Assembly (NCBI GenBank): GCA_964521405.1
Contig: CAZFRR010000002.1
Location: 1 to 64,000 of the forward strand
From: SG8-41 sp964521405
Lineage (GTDB): Bacteria; Pseudomonadota; Gammaproteobacteria; Burkholderiales; SG8-41
Length of the DNA stretch: 64,000 nucleotides
Direction of reading: 5' to 3'
In this document: one piece after another, positions 53,417 through 62,115 of the stretch
Numbering within the stretch: position 1 is the stretch's first letter
Layout of the letters: every line of letters begins with the position of its first letter
The notes under the pieces: generated by a model
Databases searched by the model: none
What the model was told of the DNA's origin: nothing
What the model saw: only the letters and a program-made list of their open reading frames with translations
Position numbers and translations under genes: made by a program

Positions 53417-53446
53417 ATTTTATCACAGTAAATGATCGCTTCTCAA
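53417..53446 (-). promoter_or_regulatory. Candidate sigma-70 promoter for rpsB-tsf
   Basis: On the minus strand TTGAGA (plus 53441-53446), an 18-nt spacer, then TAAAAT (53417-53422), in an AT-rich patch of the rpsB/map spacer. It would give an untranslated leader of about 140 nt before rpsB. The rest of the spacer 53270-53549 shows no gene. Confidence 0.45.
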
Positions 53447-53549
53447 GGTTATCAGCGCGCGTGCGTGGCGCGCCGATCTGGACTAAAATCCGCTGTCCTT
53501 GAAAAAGCAGGCACTTAACTCCCGCCACCGCGGCGCGGACCGCGCTTTA

Positions 53550-54350
53550 ATGGCAGCCAGCATCAAGTCCCCGCAGGAAATCGAGAAGATGAGGGTGGCG
53601 GGGAAGCTCGCCGCCGAGGTTCTCGACTTCATCACGCCTCACGTCAAGGCCGGCACGACCACCGCCGAACTCGACCGCCTCTGCCACGACTTCATCACCC
53701 GGGAGCAGGCGGCGACGCCCGCGCCGTTGAATTACGCGCCCCCCGGCTACCAGCCCTACCCCAAGTCGATCTGCACCTCGGTCAATCACGTGGTCTGCCA
53801 CGGCGTGCCCGGTGACAAGAAGCTGCGGGCCGGGGACATCATCAATATCGACATCACCGTCATCAAGGATGGCTACCACGGCGATACCAGCCGTATGTAT
53901 TACATTGGACAACCGTCCATCCAGGCGCGTCGGCTGTGCGACGTGACCTATGAATGCCTGTGGCGGGGCATCCAGGCGGTGCGGCCGGGTTCCCAGCTGG
54001 GCGACGTCGGCCATGCCATACAGGTTCATGCCGAAAGCCATGGCTACAGCGTCGTGCGCGAGTTTTGCGGTCACGGCATCGGCAGGAAGTTCCACGAGGA
54101 ACCGCAGGTCCTGCATTACGGCAGGCCGGGCATCGGGTTGAGACTGGAACCGGGCATGACTTTCACGATCGAGCCGATGATCAATGCGGGCAAGCCGGAC
54201 ATCCGCCAGCTCGCCGACGGCTGGACCGTAGTGACCAAGGACCACAGCCTGTCGGCGCAATGGGAGCACACCGTGCTGGTGACGGCATCCGGCTACGAAG
54301 TGCTCACGACGTCAGCCGGCACCCCGCCCTTGCCCGCGCTGGAACCCTAA
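53550..54350 (+). CDS. map: Methionine aminopeptidase, type I
   Basis: A 266-residue dinuclear metalloprotease that removes the initiator Met. The metal and substrate residues are in NHVVCHGVPG, INIDITVIKDGYHGDTSRMY, CGHGIGRKFHEEPQVLHYG, TIEPMINAG and WEHTVLV. The ATG at 53550 gives a normal Map start (SIKSPQEIEKMRVAGKLAAE); a TTG further upstream is unlikely. It is divergent from rpsB, a common arrangement, and acts after Def, encoded at 57 kb. glnD follows 4 bp downstream. Confidence 0.97.
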   Translation: MAASIKSPQEIEKMRVAGKLAAEVLDFITPHVKAGTTTAELDRLCHDFITREQAATPAPLNYAPPGYQPYPKSICTSVNHVVCHGVPGDKKLRAGDIINIDITVIKDGYHGDTSRMYYIGQPSIQARRLCDVTYECLWRGIQAVRPGSQLGDVGHAIQVHAESHGYSVVREFCGHGIGRKFHEEPQVLHYGRPGIGLRLEPGMTFTIEPMINAGKPDIRQLADGWTVVTKDHSLSAQWEHTVLVTASGYEVLTTSAGTPPLPALEP

Positions 54351-54354
54351 GAGC

Positions 54355-56949
54355 ATGACCGAGCTCCAGGCAGCCCATCCCGCCGCGCCATCGATGCAGT
54401 CGCGCATCGGCCAGTGGAAGCAGCGGCTCGCCGCCCAGCGCGCCCAGTTGCGCGAAGAATTTTCAGCCCGCAATTCCCCGCGGGAACTGCTGCGCCGCCA
54501 GGCGGCGATGGTCGATCGCCTGCTCAAGGATCTCTGGGCAGGCCATGCCATGCCCCGCAACGTGGCGCTCGCCGCGGTGGGCGGTTACGGCCGCGGCCAG
54601 TTGTTTCCCTGCTCCGATGTCGACCTGCTGATACTGCTGTCCGCCGCGGCCGACGAGTCGCTCGCGCGCAAGATCGAGGACCTGGTCGGCACGCTCTGGG
54701 ACATCGGCATCGAGGTGGGCCATAGCGTTCGCACGATCGATGAATGCGTCGCGCTGGCGGGGGAAGACGTCACGGTCCAGACCACTCTCCTCGAAGCGCG
54801 GCTGCTCGCCGGCAAGCGCGAGTTCTTCGCGAGATTCGTGAAGCGCATGCGCGAGAACCGCGACCCGGCGCAATTCATGCAGGCGAAGCTGCTGGAGCAG
54901 CAACAACGCCACCTGCGCTACGCCGAGTCGAATCTCGAGCCCAACATCAAGGAAAGCGCCGGCGGCTTGCGCGATCTGCAGGCGATACTCTGGATCGCGC
55001 GCGCTGCCGGGATCGGCAAAAGCTGGCGCGAGCTGGCGGCGCGAGGCGTGATCACCAATGCCGAGGCGCGGGAGATCGGCCAGCACGAGCAGCTCCTGCA
55101 ATCCCTTCGCATCCGCCTGCACTACTGCGCGGGCCGGCGTGAAGACCGGTTGCTGTTTGATTACCAGACGGCGATCGCCCGCGAGTTCGGCCTGCACGAG
55201 CGCCCGCACCGGCTGGCGAGCGAGCAACTGATGCAGCGCTACTACCGCACCGCCAAGGCGGTCTTCCAGATGAACAGCATCGTGCTGCAGAACCTGGACG
55301 CGCGCATCACCCCTCCCCGCGACAAGGAATACCACCCGATCAACGAGCGCTTTGGCATTCGCGACGAGCTGCTCGTGCCGCGCGACGAGCGGTTGTTCCA
55401 GCGCCAGCCGGCGGCGATACTGGAGAGCTTCCTCCTGCTGCAGCAGCATCCCGAGTTAAAGGGCATGAGCGCGCCCGCGCTGCGCGCGCTGTGGCGCGCG
55501 CGCCGCCTGATCAACCCGGCGTTCCGCAAGAGCCCCGAGAACCGGGAGCGGTTCCTGCAACTCCTGCGCAGCCCGGAGCGGGTGGCGCGCACGTTGCGGC
55601 GCATGAGCCAGTACGATGTGCTCGGCCGTTACCTGCCGGTTTTCGGCCGCATCGTGGGACAGATGCAGCACGACCTCTACCACGTCTACACGGTGGACGA
55701 GCATATCCTGAAGGTGCTGCGCAACGTGCGGCGCTTTTCGGTGCCGGAGGTTGCGCACGAATTCCCGTTGTGCAGCCGGCTGATGAGCAATTTCGAGCGG
55801 CCGGAGGTGCTCTACCTGGCGGCGCTGTTCCACGACATTGCGAAAGGGCGCGGGGGCGATCATTCCCAGCTTGGGGCGGTGGATGCGCGCCGCTTCTGCC
55901 GCGAGCATGGGCTCTCGCGGGAAGACGTCGAGCTGGTCGCCTGGCTGGTCGAGAACCATCTGGTCATGTCCGCGACGGCCCAGAAGCAGGATATCGCCGA
56001 TCCCGAGATCGTGCGCGCGTTTGCGGAGCGCGTCGGTGACGAGCGCCATCTCATCGCGCTCCACCTGCTGACGGTCGCGGACATTCGCGGCACCAGCCCC
56101 AGGGTGTGGAACGCCTGGAAGGGAAAACTGCTCGAGGATCTGTTCTGGTTGACGCGGCGGATGCTCTCGGGTGACCAGATCACCCTTGCGAGCAGCCAGC
56201 AGGCGCGGCAGGTTGAGGCCCGGGCCAAGCTGCGGCTCTACGCGGTGCCGCTCGACGCCGAGAAAGCGCTGTGGTCGCAACTCGACGACTCCTATTTCCT
56301 GCGCCACGAGGCCCAGGAGATCGCGTGGCACGCCCGGATACTCTACTACCGCGCTCAGGCGCGGGAACCCGTGGTAAAAGCGCGCCTGTCCCCCGCGGGC
56401 GAAGGCCTCCAGGTGATGATCTACGTGCCCGACCAGAAGGAGCTTTTCGCGCGCATCTGCAGCTTCTTCGAGCGCATCAGCTACGACATCTTTGAAGCCA
56501 AGATCTACACCACGCGGCACGGTTATGCGCTCGACAGCTTCCAGGTCCAGGATCCGGACAACCACCGGCCGCAGTACCGCGATGTCATCGGGTTGATCGA
56601 GCATGATCTCGCCGAGCGCCTGCTGCAAAAGACGCCGCTACCCGCGCTCACCAGGCCGCGGCTCTCCCGCCAGTTGCGGCATTTCCCGATCTCGCCCGAG
56701 GTCAACGTCCAGCCCGACGAAAAAGGCACTTCCTGGGTGCTGTCGGTGATCGCCGGCGACCGCTCCGGCCTGCTCTCACGCATCGCGCGCGTGCTGACCG
56801 CTTACGACATCAATCTCAATACCGCCAAGATCAACACGCTCGGCGCCCGGGCCGAGGATGTGTTCCTCATCACGGGAGAGGCCTTGAAGGACGCCAAGAC
56901 CGTGGTCCGGCTGGAAAGCGACCTGGTCGAGCAGCTACGTACAGCCTAG
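54355..56949 (+). CDS. glnD: [Protein-PII] uridylyltransferase/uridylyl-removing enzyme
   Basis: An 864-residue nitrogen-status sensor that adds or removes UMP on PII proteins in response to glutamine. The N-terminal nucleotidyltransferase domain has GGYGRGQLFPCSDVDLLIL (near 78-96) with its Asp pair. A central HD hydrolase domain has AALFHDIAKGRGGDHSQLGA. Two C-terminal ACT domains follow (VMIYVPDQKELFARICSFFE, then WVLSVIAGDRSGLLSRIARV). All parts are intact. It is 4 bp after map. Its TAG stop shares its last base with a perfect heptanucleotide tandem array. Confidence 0.97.
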   Translation: MTELQAAHPAAPSMQSRIGQWKQRLAAQRAQLREEFSARNSPRELLRRQAAMVDRLLKDLWAGHAMPRNVALAAVGGYGRGQLFPCSDVDLLILLSAAADESLARKIEDLVGTLWDIGIEVGHSVRTIDECVALAGEDVTVQTTLLEARLLAGKREFFARFVKRMRENRDPAQFMQAKLLEQQQRHLRYAESNLEPNIKESAGGLRDLQAILWIARAAGIGKSWRELAARGVITNAEAREIGQHEQLLQSLRIRLHYCAGRREDRLLFDYQTAIAREFGLHERPHRLASEQLMQRYYRTAKAVFQMNSIVLQNLDARITPPRDKEYHPINERFGIRDELLVPRDERLFQRQPAAILESFLLLQQHPELKGMSAPALRALWRARRLINPAFRKSPENRERFLQLLRSPERVARTLRRMSQYDVLGRYLPVFGRIVGQMQHDLYHVYTVDEHILKVLRNVRRFSVPEVAHEFPLCSRLMSNFERPEVLYLAALFHDIAKGRGGDHSQLGAVDARRFCREHGLSREDVELVAWLVENHLVMSATAQKQDIADPEIVRAFAERVGDERHLIALHLLTVADIRGTSPRVWNAWKGKLLEDLFWLTRRMLSGDQITLASSQQARQVEARAKLRLYAVPLDAEKALWSQLDDSYFLRHEAQEIAWHARILYYRAQAREPVVKARLSPAGEGLQVMIYVPDQKELFARICSFFERISYDIFEAKIYTTRHGYALDSFQVQDPDNHRPQYRDVIGLIEHDLAERLLQKTPLPALTRPRLSRQLRHFPISPEVNVQPDEKGTSWVLSVIAGDRSGLLSRIARVLTAYDINLNTAKINTLGARAEDVFLITGEALKDAKTVVRLESDLVEQLRTA

Positions 56950-57077
56950 TTCCGGGTTCCGGGTTCCGGGTTCCGGGTTCCGGGTTCCGGGTTCCGGGTT
57001 CTGGGTTCCGGGTTCAAGATTGGAGTGGGCTGAATATCGAGGGTTCCCACTTGAACTTTGAACTCGGAACTCGGAAC
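56949..57077. repeat. Tandem heptanucleotide array with inverted partner between glnD and def
   Basis: GTTCCGG occurs seven times exactly in tandem at 56949-56997, followed by GTTCTGG, GTTCCGG and GTTCAAG to 57018. After a 31-nt loop the right arm 57050-57077 reads on the other strand as GTTCCGA, GTTCCGA, GTTCAAA, GTTCAAG. The left array starts at the last base of the glnD stop; the right arm ends one base from the def stop. This is the cleanest tandem array in the window. Confidence 0.9.
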
Positions 57078-57078
57078 G

Positions 57079-57612
57079 TTATTCGTCCTGCAGGTCCTGC
57101 CCCGGAAACAGCTCCTCGTTAAAACCGAAGTTGCGCAGGTCGCGGATGCGCATCGGGTAGAGGATGCCGGCGAGGTGATCGCATTCGTGCTGCACCACCC
57201 GCGCGTGAAAGTCACCCACGGTACGGTCGATTGGCGCCCCGTGCTGGTCAAATCCCCGGTAGCGCAGTTGCCGGAAGCGCGGCACCAGCCCCCGCATGCC
57301 GGGGACGCTCAAGCACCCTTCCCACCCCTCCTCCATCTCGCGCCCCACCGGCTCGAGCGCGGGATTGATCAGCACCGTGTACGGCACTTCCTCGGCGTCG
57401 GGATAACGGGGATTGCGCTCCACCCCGAAGATGACCACCTGCAATCCCACGCCGATCTGCGGCGCCGCGAGGCCGGCGCCGTTCAAGGCTTTCATGGTGT
57501 CATCCATGTCCGCGATCAGCGCGTGCAGCTCGGGCGTGTCAAAGCGCGCTACCGGCTGCGAAGGCTCGAGCAGGCGCGGGTCGCCCATGCGCAGGACCGG
57601 TCTAATCGCCAT
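57079..57612 (-). CDS. def: Peptide deformylase
   Basis: A 177-residue metallohydrolase removing formyl groups from nascent proteins. The three Pdf motifs are present: GAGLAAPQIGVG (45-56), EGCLSVPGMRG (the metal-binding Cys) and QHECDHLAGILYPMR (the HExxH site). It overlaps the end of the upstream phosphorylase gene by 11 bp, with the ATG at 57612 giving the standard IRPVLRMGDPRLL start. Many betaproteobacteria also carry a def beside fmt; this copy may be a paralog, which the window cannot settle. Confidence 0.95.
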   Translation of the reverse strand: MAIRPVLRMGDPRLLEPSQPVARFDTPELHALIADMDDTMKALNGAGLAAPQIGVGLQVVIFGVERNPRYPDAEEVPYTVLINPALEPVGREMEEGWEGCLSVPGMRGLVPRFRQLRYRGFDQHGAPIDRTVGDFHARVVQHECDHLAGILYPMRIRDLRNFGFNEELFPGQDLQDE

Positions 57613-58348
57613 CGCCCGCCACCAACCGGTTGAGTATGTTGAGCACGCGGGCCATGGAACGTGCCGTGACCGCCTCGGCGTCCTCGATACGCACGCCCTG
57701 CGCGCTCGAGCCGCGCCCCGCCGCATGATTGACCACCACCGTGATCGCCGCGTAGCAAAGCCCGAGCTCGCGCGCCAGCGCTGCTTCCGGCATGCCGGTC
57801 ATGCCGACGATGTCGGCGCCGTCGCGCTCGAGCCGGTTGATCTCGGCTGCGGTCTCGAGCCGCGGCCCCTGAGTGGCAGCATAAGTACCGCCCGCAACGA
57901 CCGCCTCGCCAGCTGCCGCGGCTGATCCGATCAGCCGCTTGCGCAACGCCTCACAATAGGGATGCGTGAAGTCCACGTGCATGAGGCCCTTGCCGCGCGC
58001 TCCGGAGTAAGTCGATTGCCGCCCGTGCGTGTAGTCGATGATCTGGTCCGGCACCACCAGCGTGCCAGGGCCAAGATCGGCGCGGATGCCGCCCACCGTG
58101 GCCACTGCAACGATGTTTTTCACTTTCAGGGCATGCAGCGCCCACAGGTTGGCGCGGTAGTTCACCGCGTGCGGCGGGAGCGTGTGCCGGGTCCCGTGGC
58201 GCGCCAGAAACACCACCGCCTGCCCCTGCAACGTGCCGAATGACAGCGCCCCGGACGGCCTGCCGTAGGGCGTGCGCACCGTCTTGCGCCGCGTCACTTG
58301 CAGAGTGGCGAGCCGGGTGAGGCCGCTGCCGCCAATGATCCCTAGCAT
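57602..58348 (-). CDS. S-methyl-5'-thioinosine phosphorylase (MTAP family)
   Basis: A 248-residue purine nucleoside phosphorylase-family enzyme. Phosphate and purine-binding blocks: IIGGSGLT (4-11), FLARHGTRHTLPPHAVNYRA (47-66), VATVGGI, AATQGPRLETAAEINRLERD, IVGMTGMPEAALARELGL and ITVVVNHAAG. The NAA-to-NHA style end and TGMPEAALARELGL resemble the methylthioinosine phosphorylase group described in Pseudomonas (PA3004) rather than bacterial MTA nucleosidase; the preference for inosine over adenosine is inferred. It lies downstream of hpt, and the hypoxanthine it would release is the Hpt substrate. Confidence 0.85.
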   Translation of the reverse strand: MLGIIGGSGLTRLATLQVTRRKTVRTPYGRPSGALSFGTLQGQAVVFLARHGTRHTLPPHAVNYRANLWALHALKVKNIVAVATVGGIRADLGPGTLVVPDQIIDYTHGRQSTYSGARGKGLMHVDFTHPYCEALRKRLIGSAAAAGEAVVAGGTYAATQGPRLETAAEINRLERDGADIVGMTGMPEAALARELGLCYAAITVVVNHAAGRGSSAQGVRIEDAEAVTARSMARVLNILNRLVAGDGD

Positions 58349-58357
58349 GATAATGGT

Positions 58358-58439
58358 GAATGATGAATGATGAATGAGGAACGATGCAGGAGCCTGGCGT
58401 TTATTTCAATTCTCATTCCGCATTCCTCATTCATCATTC
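58358..58439. repeat. Inverted repeat with period-7 arms between hpt and the phosphorylase gene
   Basis: Left arm 58358-58386: GAATGAT, GAATGAT, GAATGAG, GAACGAT, G. The right arm 58412-58439 reads on the other strand as GAATGAT, GAATGAG, GAATGCG, GAATGAG. The arms match for 13 bp exactly, then 24 of 28 overall by my alignment, with a 25-nt loop. The right arm contains the last codons and stop of hpt. Confidence 0.85.
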
Positions 58440-58981
58440 GTCATGGCGTAAATCTCCGGCAGGTTGCGCCAATAGCCGCCCGCGTCCATGCCGCAGCCGA
58501 ATACGTAGCGGTTGGGCAGTTTCACGCCCGTGAAATCGGCCTCTACCGGCTTGGCGCGGCCGATGTCCTTGTCCGCCAGCACCGCCAGAAAGACACGGGT
58601 CGCGCCATCGACGAGCAGCTTGTCGCGCACCGCCGCCAGGGTCCGCCCCTCGTCCAGTATGTCGTCGAGCACCAGCACCACCCGCGACGCCACGGAGATG
58701 CCCGGCTCCACCTTCCAGGAAATCTCGCCGCCACGGGTTGCAGCGCCATAGCGGGTGACTTCCAGGTAATCGAACTCGAGGGGAAAGCGGAGTTGCGGCA
58801 GTAGCTGCCCGGAGAATACGACGGCGCCGCGCATGACGCACAGCACCAGCGGGAAACTGCCCCCGAGCGCCGTGGAAATTTCGCGCGCCATCCGCTCTAT
58901 CGCCCCGGACACGACGGCGGCCGGGCACAGCAGCTCCGCCGTGTCGAGCATGCGACGGGCCTTGTCGGGGGTGAGCGCCAA
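58427..58981 (-). CDS. hpt: Hypoxanthine-guanine phosphoribosyltransferase
   Basis: A 184-residue purine-salvage enzyme making IMP or GMP from hypoxanthine or guanine and PRPP. The PRPP motif VVLVLDDILDEGRTLAAV is near 101-118 and the base-binding LPNRYVFGCGMDAGGYWRNL follows (aromatic stacker and Asp). The start TPDKARRMLDTAELL is usual for this group. The final residues MTNDE and the TGA are written by the heptad repeat arm. It starts 4 bp after the ligA stop and shares a purine-salvage theme with the phosphorylase downstream. Confidence 0.94.
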   Translation of the reverse strand: MALTPDKARRMLDTAELLCPAAVVSGAIERMAREISTALGGSFPLVLCVMRGAVVFSGQLLPQLRFPLEFDYLEVTRYGAATRGGEISWKVEPGISVASRVVLVLDDILDEGRTLAAVRDKLLVDGATRVFLAVLADKDIGRAKPVEADFTGVKLPNRYVFGCGMDAGGYWRNLPEIYAMTNDE

Positions 58982-58985
58982 GCGG

Positions 58986-61013
58986 TCAGGCCTTTTTGTC
59001 CAGCAGTTTCAGCAATCCGTTCTCATCGAGCATCGTAATGCCCAGCTCGCTCGCCTTTGCGCTCTTCGACCCCGGATCGGCGCCGATCACGACGTAGTGC
59101 GTCTTTTTCGACACGCTTCCGGCAACCTTGCCTCCCAGCGCCTCGATTCTTTCCCTGGCGTCTTCGCGCGTGAGATGAGGCATAGTGCCCGTCAGCACGA
59201 AGGTCTTGCCGGCCAGCGGCAGGCTCGTGGCGCCTTGCGGCTCGGTCTCGGACCAGCGCACGCCGAGTTTACGCAATTGTTTCACGATTTCGCGGTTGTG
59301 CGGCTCGCTGAAAAAGCGCGCGATGCTTGCAGCCACCACCGGGCCGACGTCGGGAACCTGCTGCAACACCGCCTCCTCCGCCTCGACCAGGGCATCGAGC
59401 CCGCCAAAATAGCGCGCCAGGCCACTCGCGGTGGCTTCCCCGACATTGCGTATGCCCAGTGCAAAGATGAGCCGGGCGAGCGTCGTATTGCGGCTCTTGT
59501 CGATCGCGTCGAGCAGATTGGCGGCGGATTTTTCACCCATGCGCTCAAGCCCGGCCAGCTTTTCCGGCTCGAGCCGGAAAAGATCGGCGGGATTCTCGAC
59601 CAATCCCTGCTCAACCAGCTGGTCCACGAGTTTATCGCCGAGGCCCTCGATGTCCATGGCGCGGCGCGAGGCGAAATGCAACAGCGCCTGCTTGCGCTGC
59701 GCGGGGCAGTAGAGGCCCGCGGTGCAACGCGCAATCGCCTCGTCGGGAAGCCGCTCGACCCGGGAACCGCAAACCGGGCAGCGCTCGGGCAGCTTGAACG
59801 CCCGGACATGGCGCGGACGGCGCTCCTGCACCACGCTGACGACTTCCGGGATCACGTCTCCGGCGCGGCGCACGATGACGTAGTCGCCGATATGCACGTC
59901 CTTGCGATGCACCTCGTCCTCGTTGTGGAGCGTGGCGTTGGTGACCGTGACGCCGCCGACCGACACCGGGGCGAGGCGCGCCACCGGCGTCAAGGCGCCG
60001 GTTCGGCCGACCTGCACGTCGATCCCCAGCACCTCGGTTATCTCCTCCTCCGCGGGGAACTTGTGGGCAACGGCGAACCGCGGCGCCCGTGACACATATC
60101 CCAGCCGCTCCTGCTGGCGCAGGCTGTCGACCTTGTAGACCACGCCATCGATCTGGTAGGGCAGGCTGGCGCGGCGCTCGCCGATATCGCGGAAGTAGCC
60201 GAGCAGCCCCTCCCTGCCGAGCACGACACGCCGGTCCCGGCTGACGGGAAAGCCCAGCGTCTCCAGGTGCGCCATTTGCAGGCTGTGCCGGTCGCCCGGC
60301 ACCCTGCCGCCGCTGAAGCGGCCCAAGCCGTAGGCGAAAAACGCGAGGTGCCGCGATGCGGTTATGCGCGAGTCGAGCTGCCGCAGCGATCCGGCGGCGG
60401 CATTGCGCGGGTTGGCGAATTCCTTCTCGCCCTTTTTGCGCTGCTCGCTGTTCAACGCCTCGAAATCGCGCTTGAGCATCATGACTTCGCCGCGGACTTC
60501 CAGCGTTTCGGGGATGGACGCTCCCTGCAGTCGCAGCGGCAGCACGCGCACCGTGCGCAGATTGGCGGTGACGTCCTCGCCGGTGTAACCATCGCCGCGG
60601 GTGGCGCCGAGGGCGAACACGCCCCGCTCATAGGTCAGGCTGATTGCCAGGCCGTCGAACTTGGGCTCGACCGCATAGTCCACTTCGTCATCCAGCTCCA
60701 GCCCTTCCCGCACGCGCCGGTCAAAAGCTTCCACCTCCTCGGGGCTCAATGCATTGGCCAGCGACAGCATCGGCGTGGCGTGCGTAACCTGGGAGAACGC
60801 GGGAAGCGGCCTCCCTCCAACCCGCAGCGTCGGCGAATCGGGCGCCGCCAGAGCGGGGTAGCGGCTCTCCAGGTCCTGCAACTCCCGCAGCAGGCGATCG
60901 TATTCCGCGTCCGGCAGCGTCGGCGCATCGAGCACGTAATAACTGTGGTTGGCGCGCTCGATTTCATCGCGCAGCCTGGCCGCGCGCGCCGCGACGGGCT
61001 TGGGGACAACCAT
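58986..61013 (-). CDS. ligA: NAD-dependent DNA ligase
   Basis: A 675-residue essential ligase sealing nicks with NAD. Order of domains: Ia (RAARLRDEIERANHSYYVLD), nucleotidyltransferase with the adenylated Lys in VEPKFDGLAISLTYE, OB fold (GRTGALTPVARLAPVSVGG), a four-Cys zinc finger (CPVCGSRVERLPDEAIARC and YCPAQ), helix-hairpin-helix (FALGIRNVGEATASGLA) and the BRCT end (GKTFVLTGTMPHLTREDARE). The ATG at 61013 is used; the frame runs on upstream without homology. smc-zipA-like-ligA order is typical of the group. Confidence 0.97.
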   Translation of the reverse strand: MVVPKPVAARAARLRDEIERANHSYYVLDAPTLPDAEYDRLLRELQDLESRYPALAAPDSPTLRVGGRPLPAFSQVTHATPMLSLANALSPEEVEAFDRRVREGLELDDEVDYAVEPKFDGLAISLTYERGVFALGATRGDGYTGEDVTANLRTVRVLPLRLQGASIPETLEVRGEVMMLKRDFEALNSEQRKKGEKEFANPRNAAAGSLRQLDSRITASRHLAFFAYGLGRFSGGRVPGDRHSLQMAHLETLGFPVSRDRRVVLGREGLLGYFRDIGERRASLPYQIDGVVYKVDSLRQQERLGYVSRAPRFAVAHKFPAEEEITEVLGIDVQVGRTGALTPVARLAPVSVGGVTVTNATLHNEDEVHRKDVHIGDYVIVRRAGDVIPEVVSVVQERRPRHVRAFKLPERCPVCGSRVERLPDEAIARCTAGLYCPAQRKQALLHFASRRAMDIEGLGDKLVDQLVEQGLVENPADLFRLEPEKLAGLERMGEKSAANLLDAIDKSRNTTLARLIFALGIRNVGEATASGLARYFGGLDALVEAEEAVLQQVPDVGPVVAASIARFFSEPHNREIVKQLRKLGVRWSETEPQGATSLPLAGKTFVLTGTMPHLTREDARERIEALGGKVAGSVSKKTHYVVIGADPGSKSAKASELGITMLDENGLLKLLDKKA

Positions 61014-61017
61014 TGTT

Positions 61018-62106
61018 TTACGAAAACAACTGCAGGGCGCGTGCGCCGCCTGCCGGGATGCCGCGCAGTTCCATCGCGGCGTGGAGCGAGCGCAGCTGCT
61101 CCTTGATCCGTGCGATGCCGGCTTCGGTAAGGGGCACGCGGTTGTCATCCACGAGGCGGCCGCCCAGCGAGCGGGCGACGGCGCCCGCCACCTCGAGCAT
61201 GCGGTCGAGCACGCCGGCTCCATTCGCCACCCTCGGCACGTCCAGGAGGAGGGTGACGCCCCGGGTGGTGAGGCCCTTGATGCTCTCGGGCAGGAACGGC
61301 GCCGGCTCGTGGTTGTCCAGCGTGAACAGCGTCTGGCGCTGCTCGTTGCGGTAGTGGAATACCCCGTCGGGCTCGAGCTTGAAGCCCGCGGCTTCCGCGG
61401 CCGCGCGTATCCGGGTGCCCTGAAATGCCGCGCCTTCCGGCGCAATGATATTGAAGCCGACCGCGACATCGGCGTCGGCACAGAAAGCGTCGAGCTCGCG
61501 CGCGCGCTTCAAGGCCGCTTGCGTGTCCGGGCAGGTCGCCGGCGCGGAGATTCTTTCGGCGCAACTCTTCACCGCGTCGCAAAAAGTGGCAAGCTGGGCG
61601 GAATTGACGGCGCCGGTGCGGTTCACCAGTTGCAGCGAGACGCGCAGCGCGCGAAAGTGCCCGCCCCTGCCGCGCACGACATCCTCCCAGGTCCCGCTCT
61701 GGGCATCGAGCCCGGAGATGTGAACCGGCTTGCCGCAGGACGCGATTCTGCTCGCCAGCTCGCTGATCACGGTATCGGCTATCGGTCCATCCGAATGGAT
61801 TTCGGCCACGTAATCCAGCGCGGCATCAAGACCGTTCGCGGCGTCGTCCGTGTCCGGGCGCGGCCCGTGCGACAGCGGCTGCCTGCCGCCCTCTCCCGCC
61901 GGCTCCTGCGGCACCAGCTGCGGCTCCAGGCGGCCATCCGGCAGGGCCGACTCGACCCCGGCTTTCAGCAGCACGTCGTCGTGCCCGGCGCCGAACGCCT
62001 GTTGCATGCGGCGGCGATAGCCGCGCTCCTGCAGCCCGTTGTACAGATAGACCGCGCCGACCACCACCGCGCCGATGACTAACAGGCTCAACTGCAGGTC
62101 GCTCAT
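61018..62106 (-). CDS. ZipA-like FtsZ-binding protein
   Basis: A 362-residue bitopic membrane protein. One N-terminal transmembrane helix (LQLSLLVIGAVVVGAVYLYN, 4-23) leads to a short basic linker (QERGYRRRMQQAF) and a Pro/Gly-rich stretch to about 100. The C-terminal domain resembles ZipA_C, the FtsZ-binding fold: FNIIAPEGAAFQGTRIRAAA, then GVFHYRNEQRQTLFTLDN, and VTLLLDVPRVANGAGVLDRM. In E. coli ZipA tethers FtsZ at the septum. It sits between smc and ligA, 4 bp before ligA. Sequence similarity to enteric ZipA is modest, so the name is by position and fold motifs. Confidence 0.8.
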   Translation of the reverse strand: MSDLQLSLLVIGAVVVGAVYLYNGLQERGYRRRMQQAFGAGHDDVLLKAGVESALPDGRLEPQLVPQEPAGEGGRQPLSHGPRPDTDDAANGLDAALDYVAEIHSDGPIADTVISELASRIASCGKPVHISGLDAQSGTWEDVVRGRGGHFRALRVSLQLVNRTGAVNSAQLATFCDAVKSCAERISAPATCPDTQAALKRARELDAFCADADVAVGFNIIAPEGAAFQGTRIRAAAEAAGFKLEPDGVFHYRNEQRQTLFTLDNHEPAPFLPESIKGLTTRGVTLLLDVPRVANGAGVLDRMLEVAGAVARSLGGRLVDDNRVPLTEAGIARIKEQLRSLHAAMELRGIPAGGARALQLFS

Positions 62107-62115
62107 CGACCCTCC

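Noticed and set aside
56949..57018. The GTTCCGG array as a CRISPR or minisatellite-coded peptide.
   Set aside because: Units are 7 nt with no spacers between them, and no long frame with a plausible start runs through them in the sense of a real gene.
58986..61481. A long N-terminal extension of DNA ligase (831 codons).
   Set aside because: The extra 156 codons overlap the ZipA-like gene in another frame; the ATG at 61013 gives the standard ligase start.
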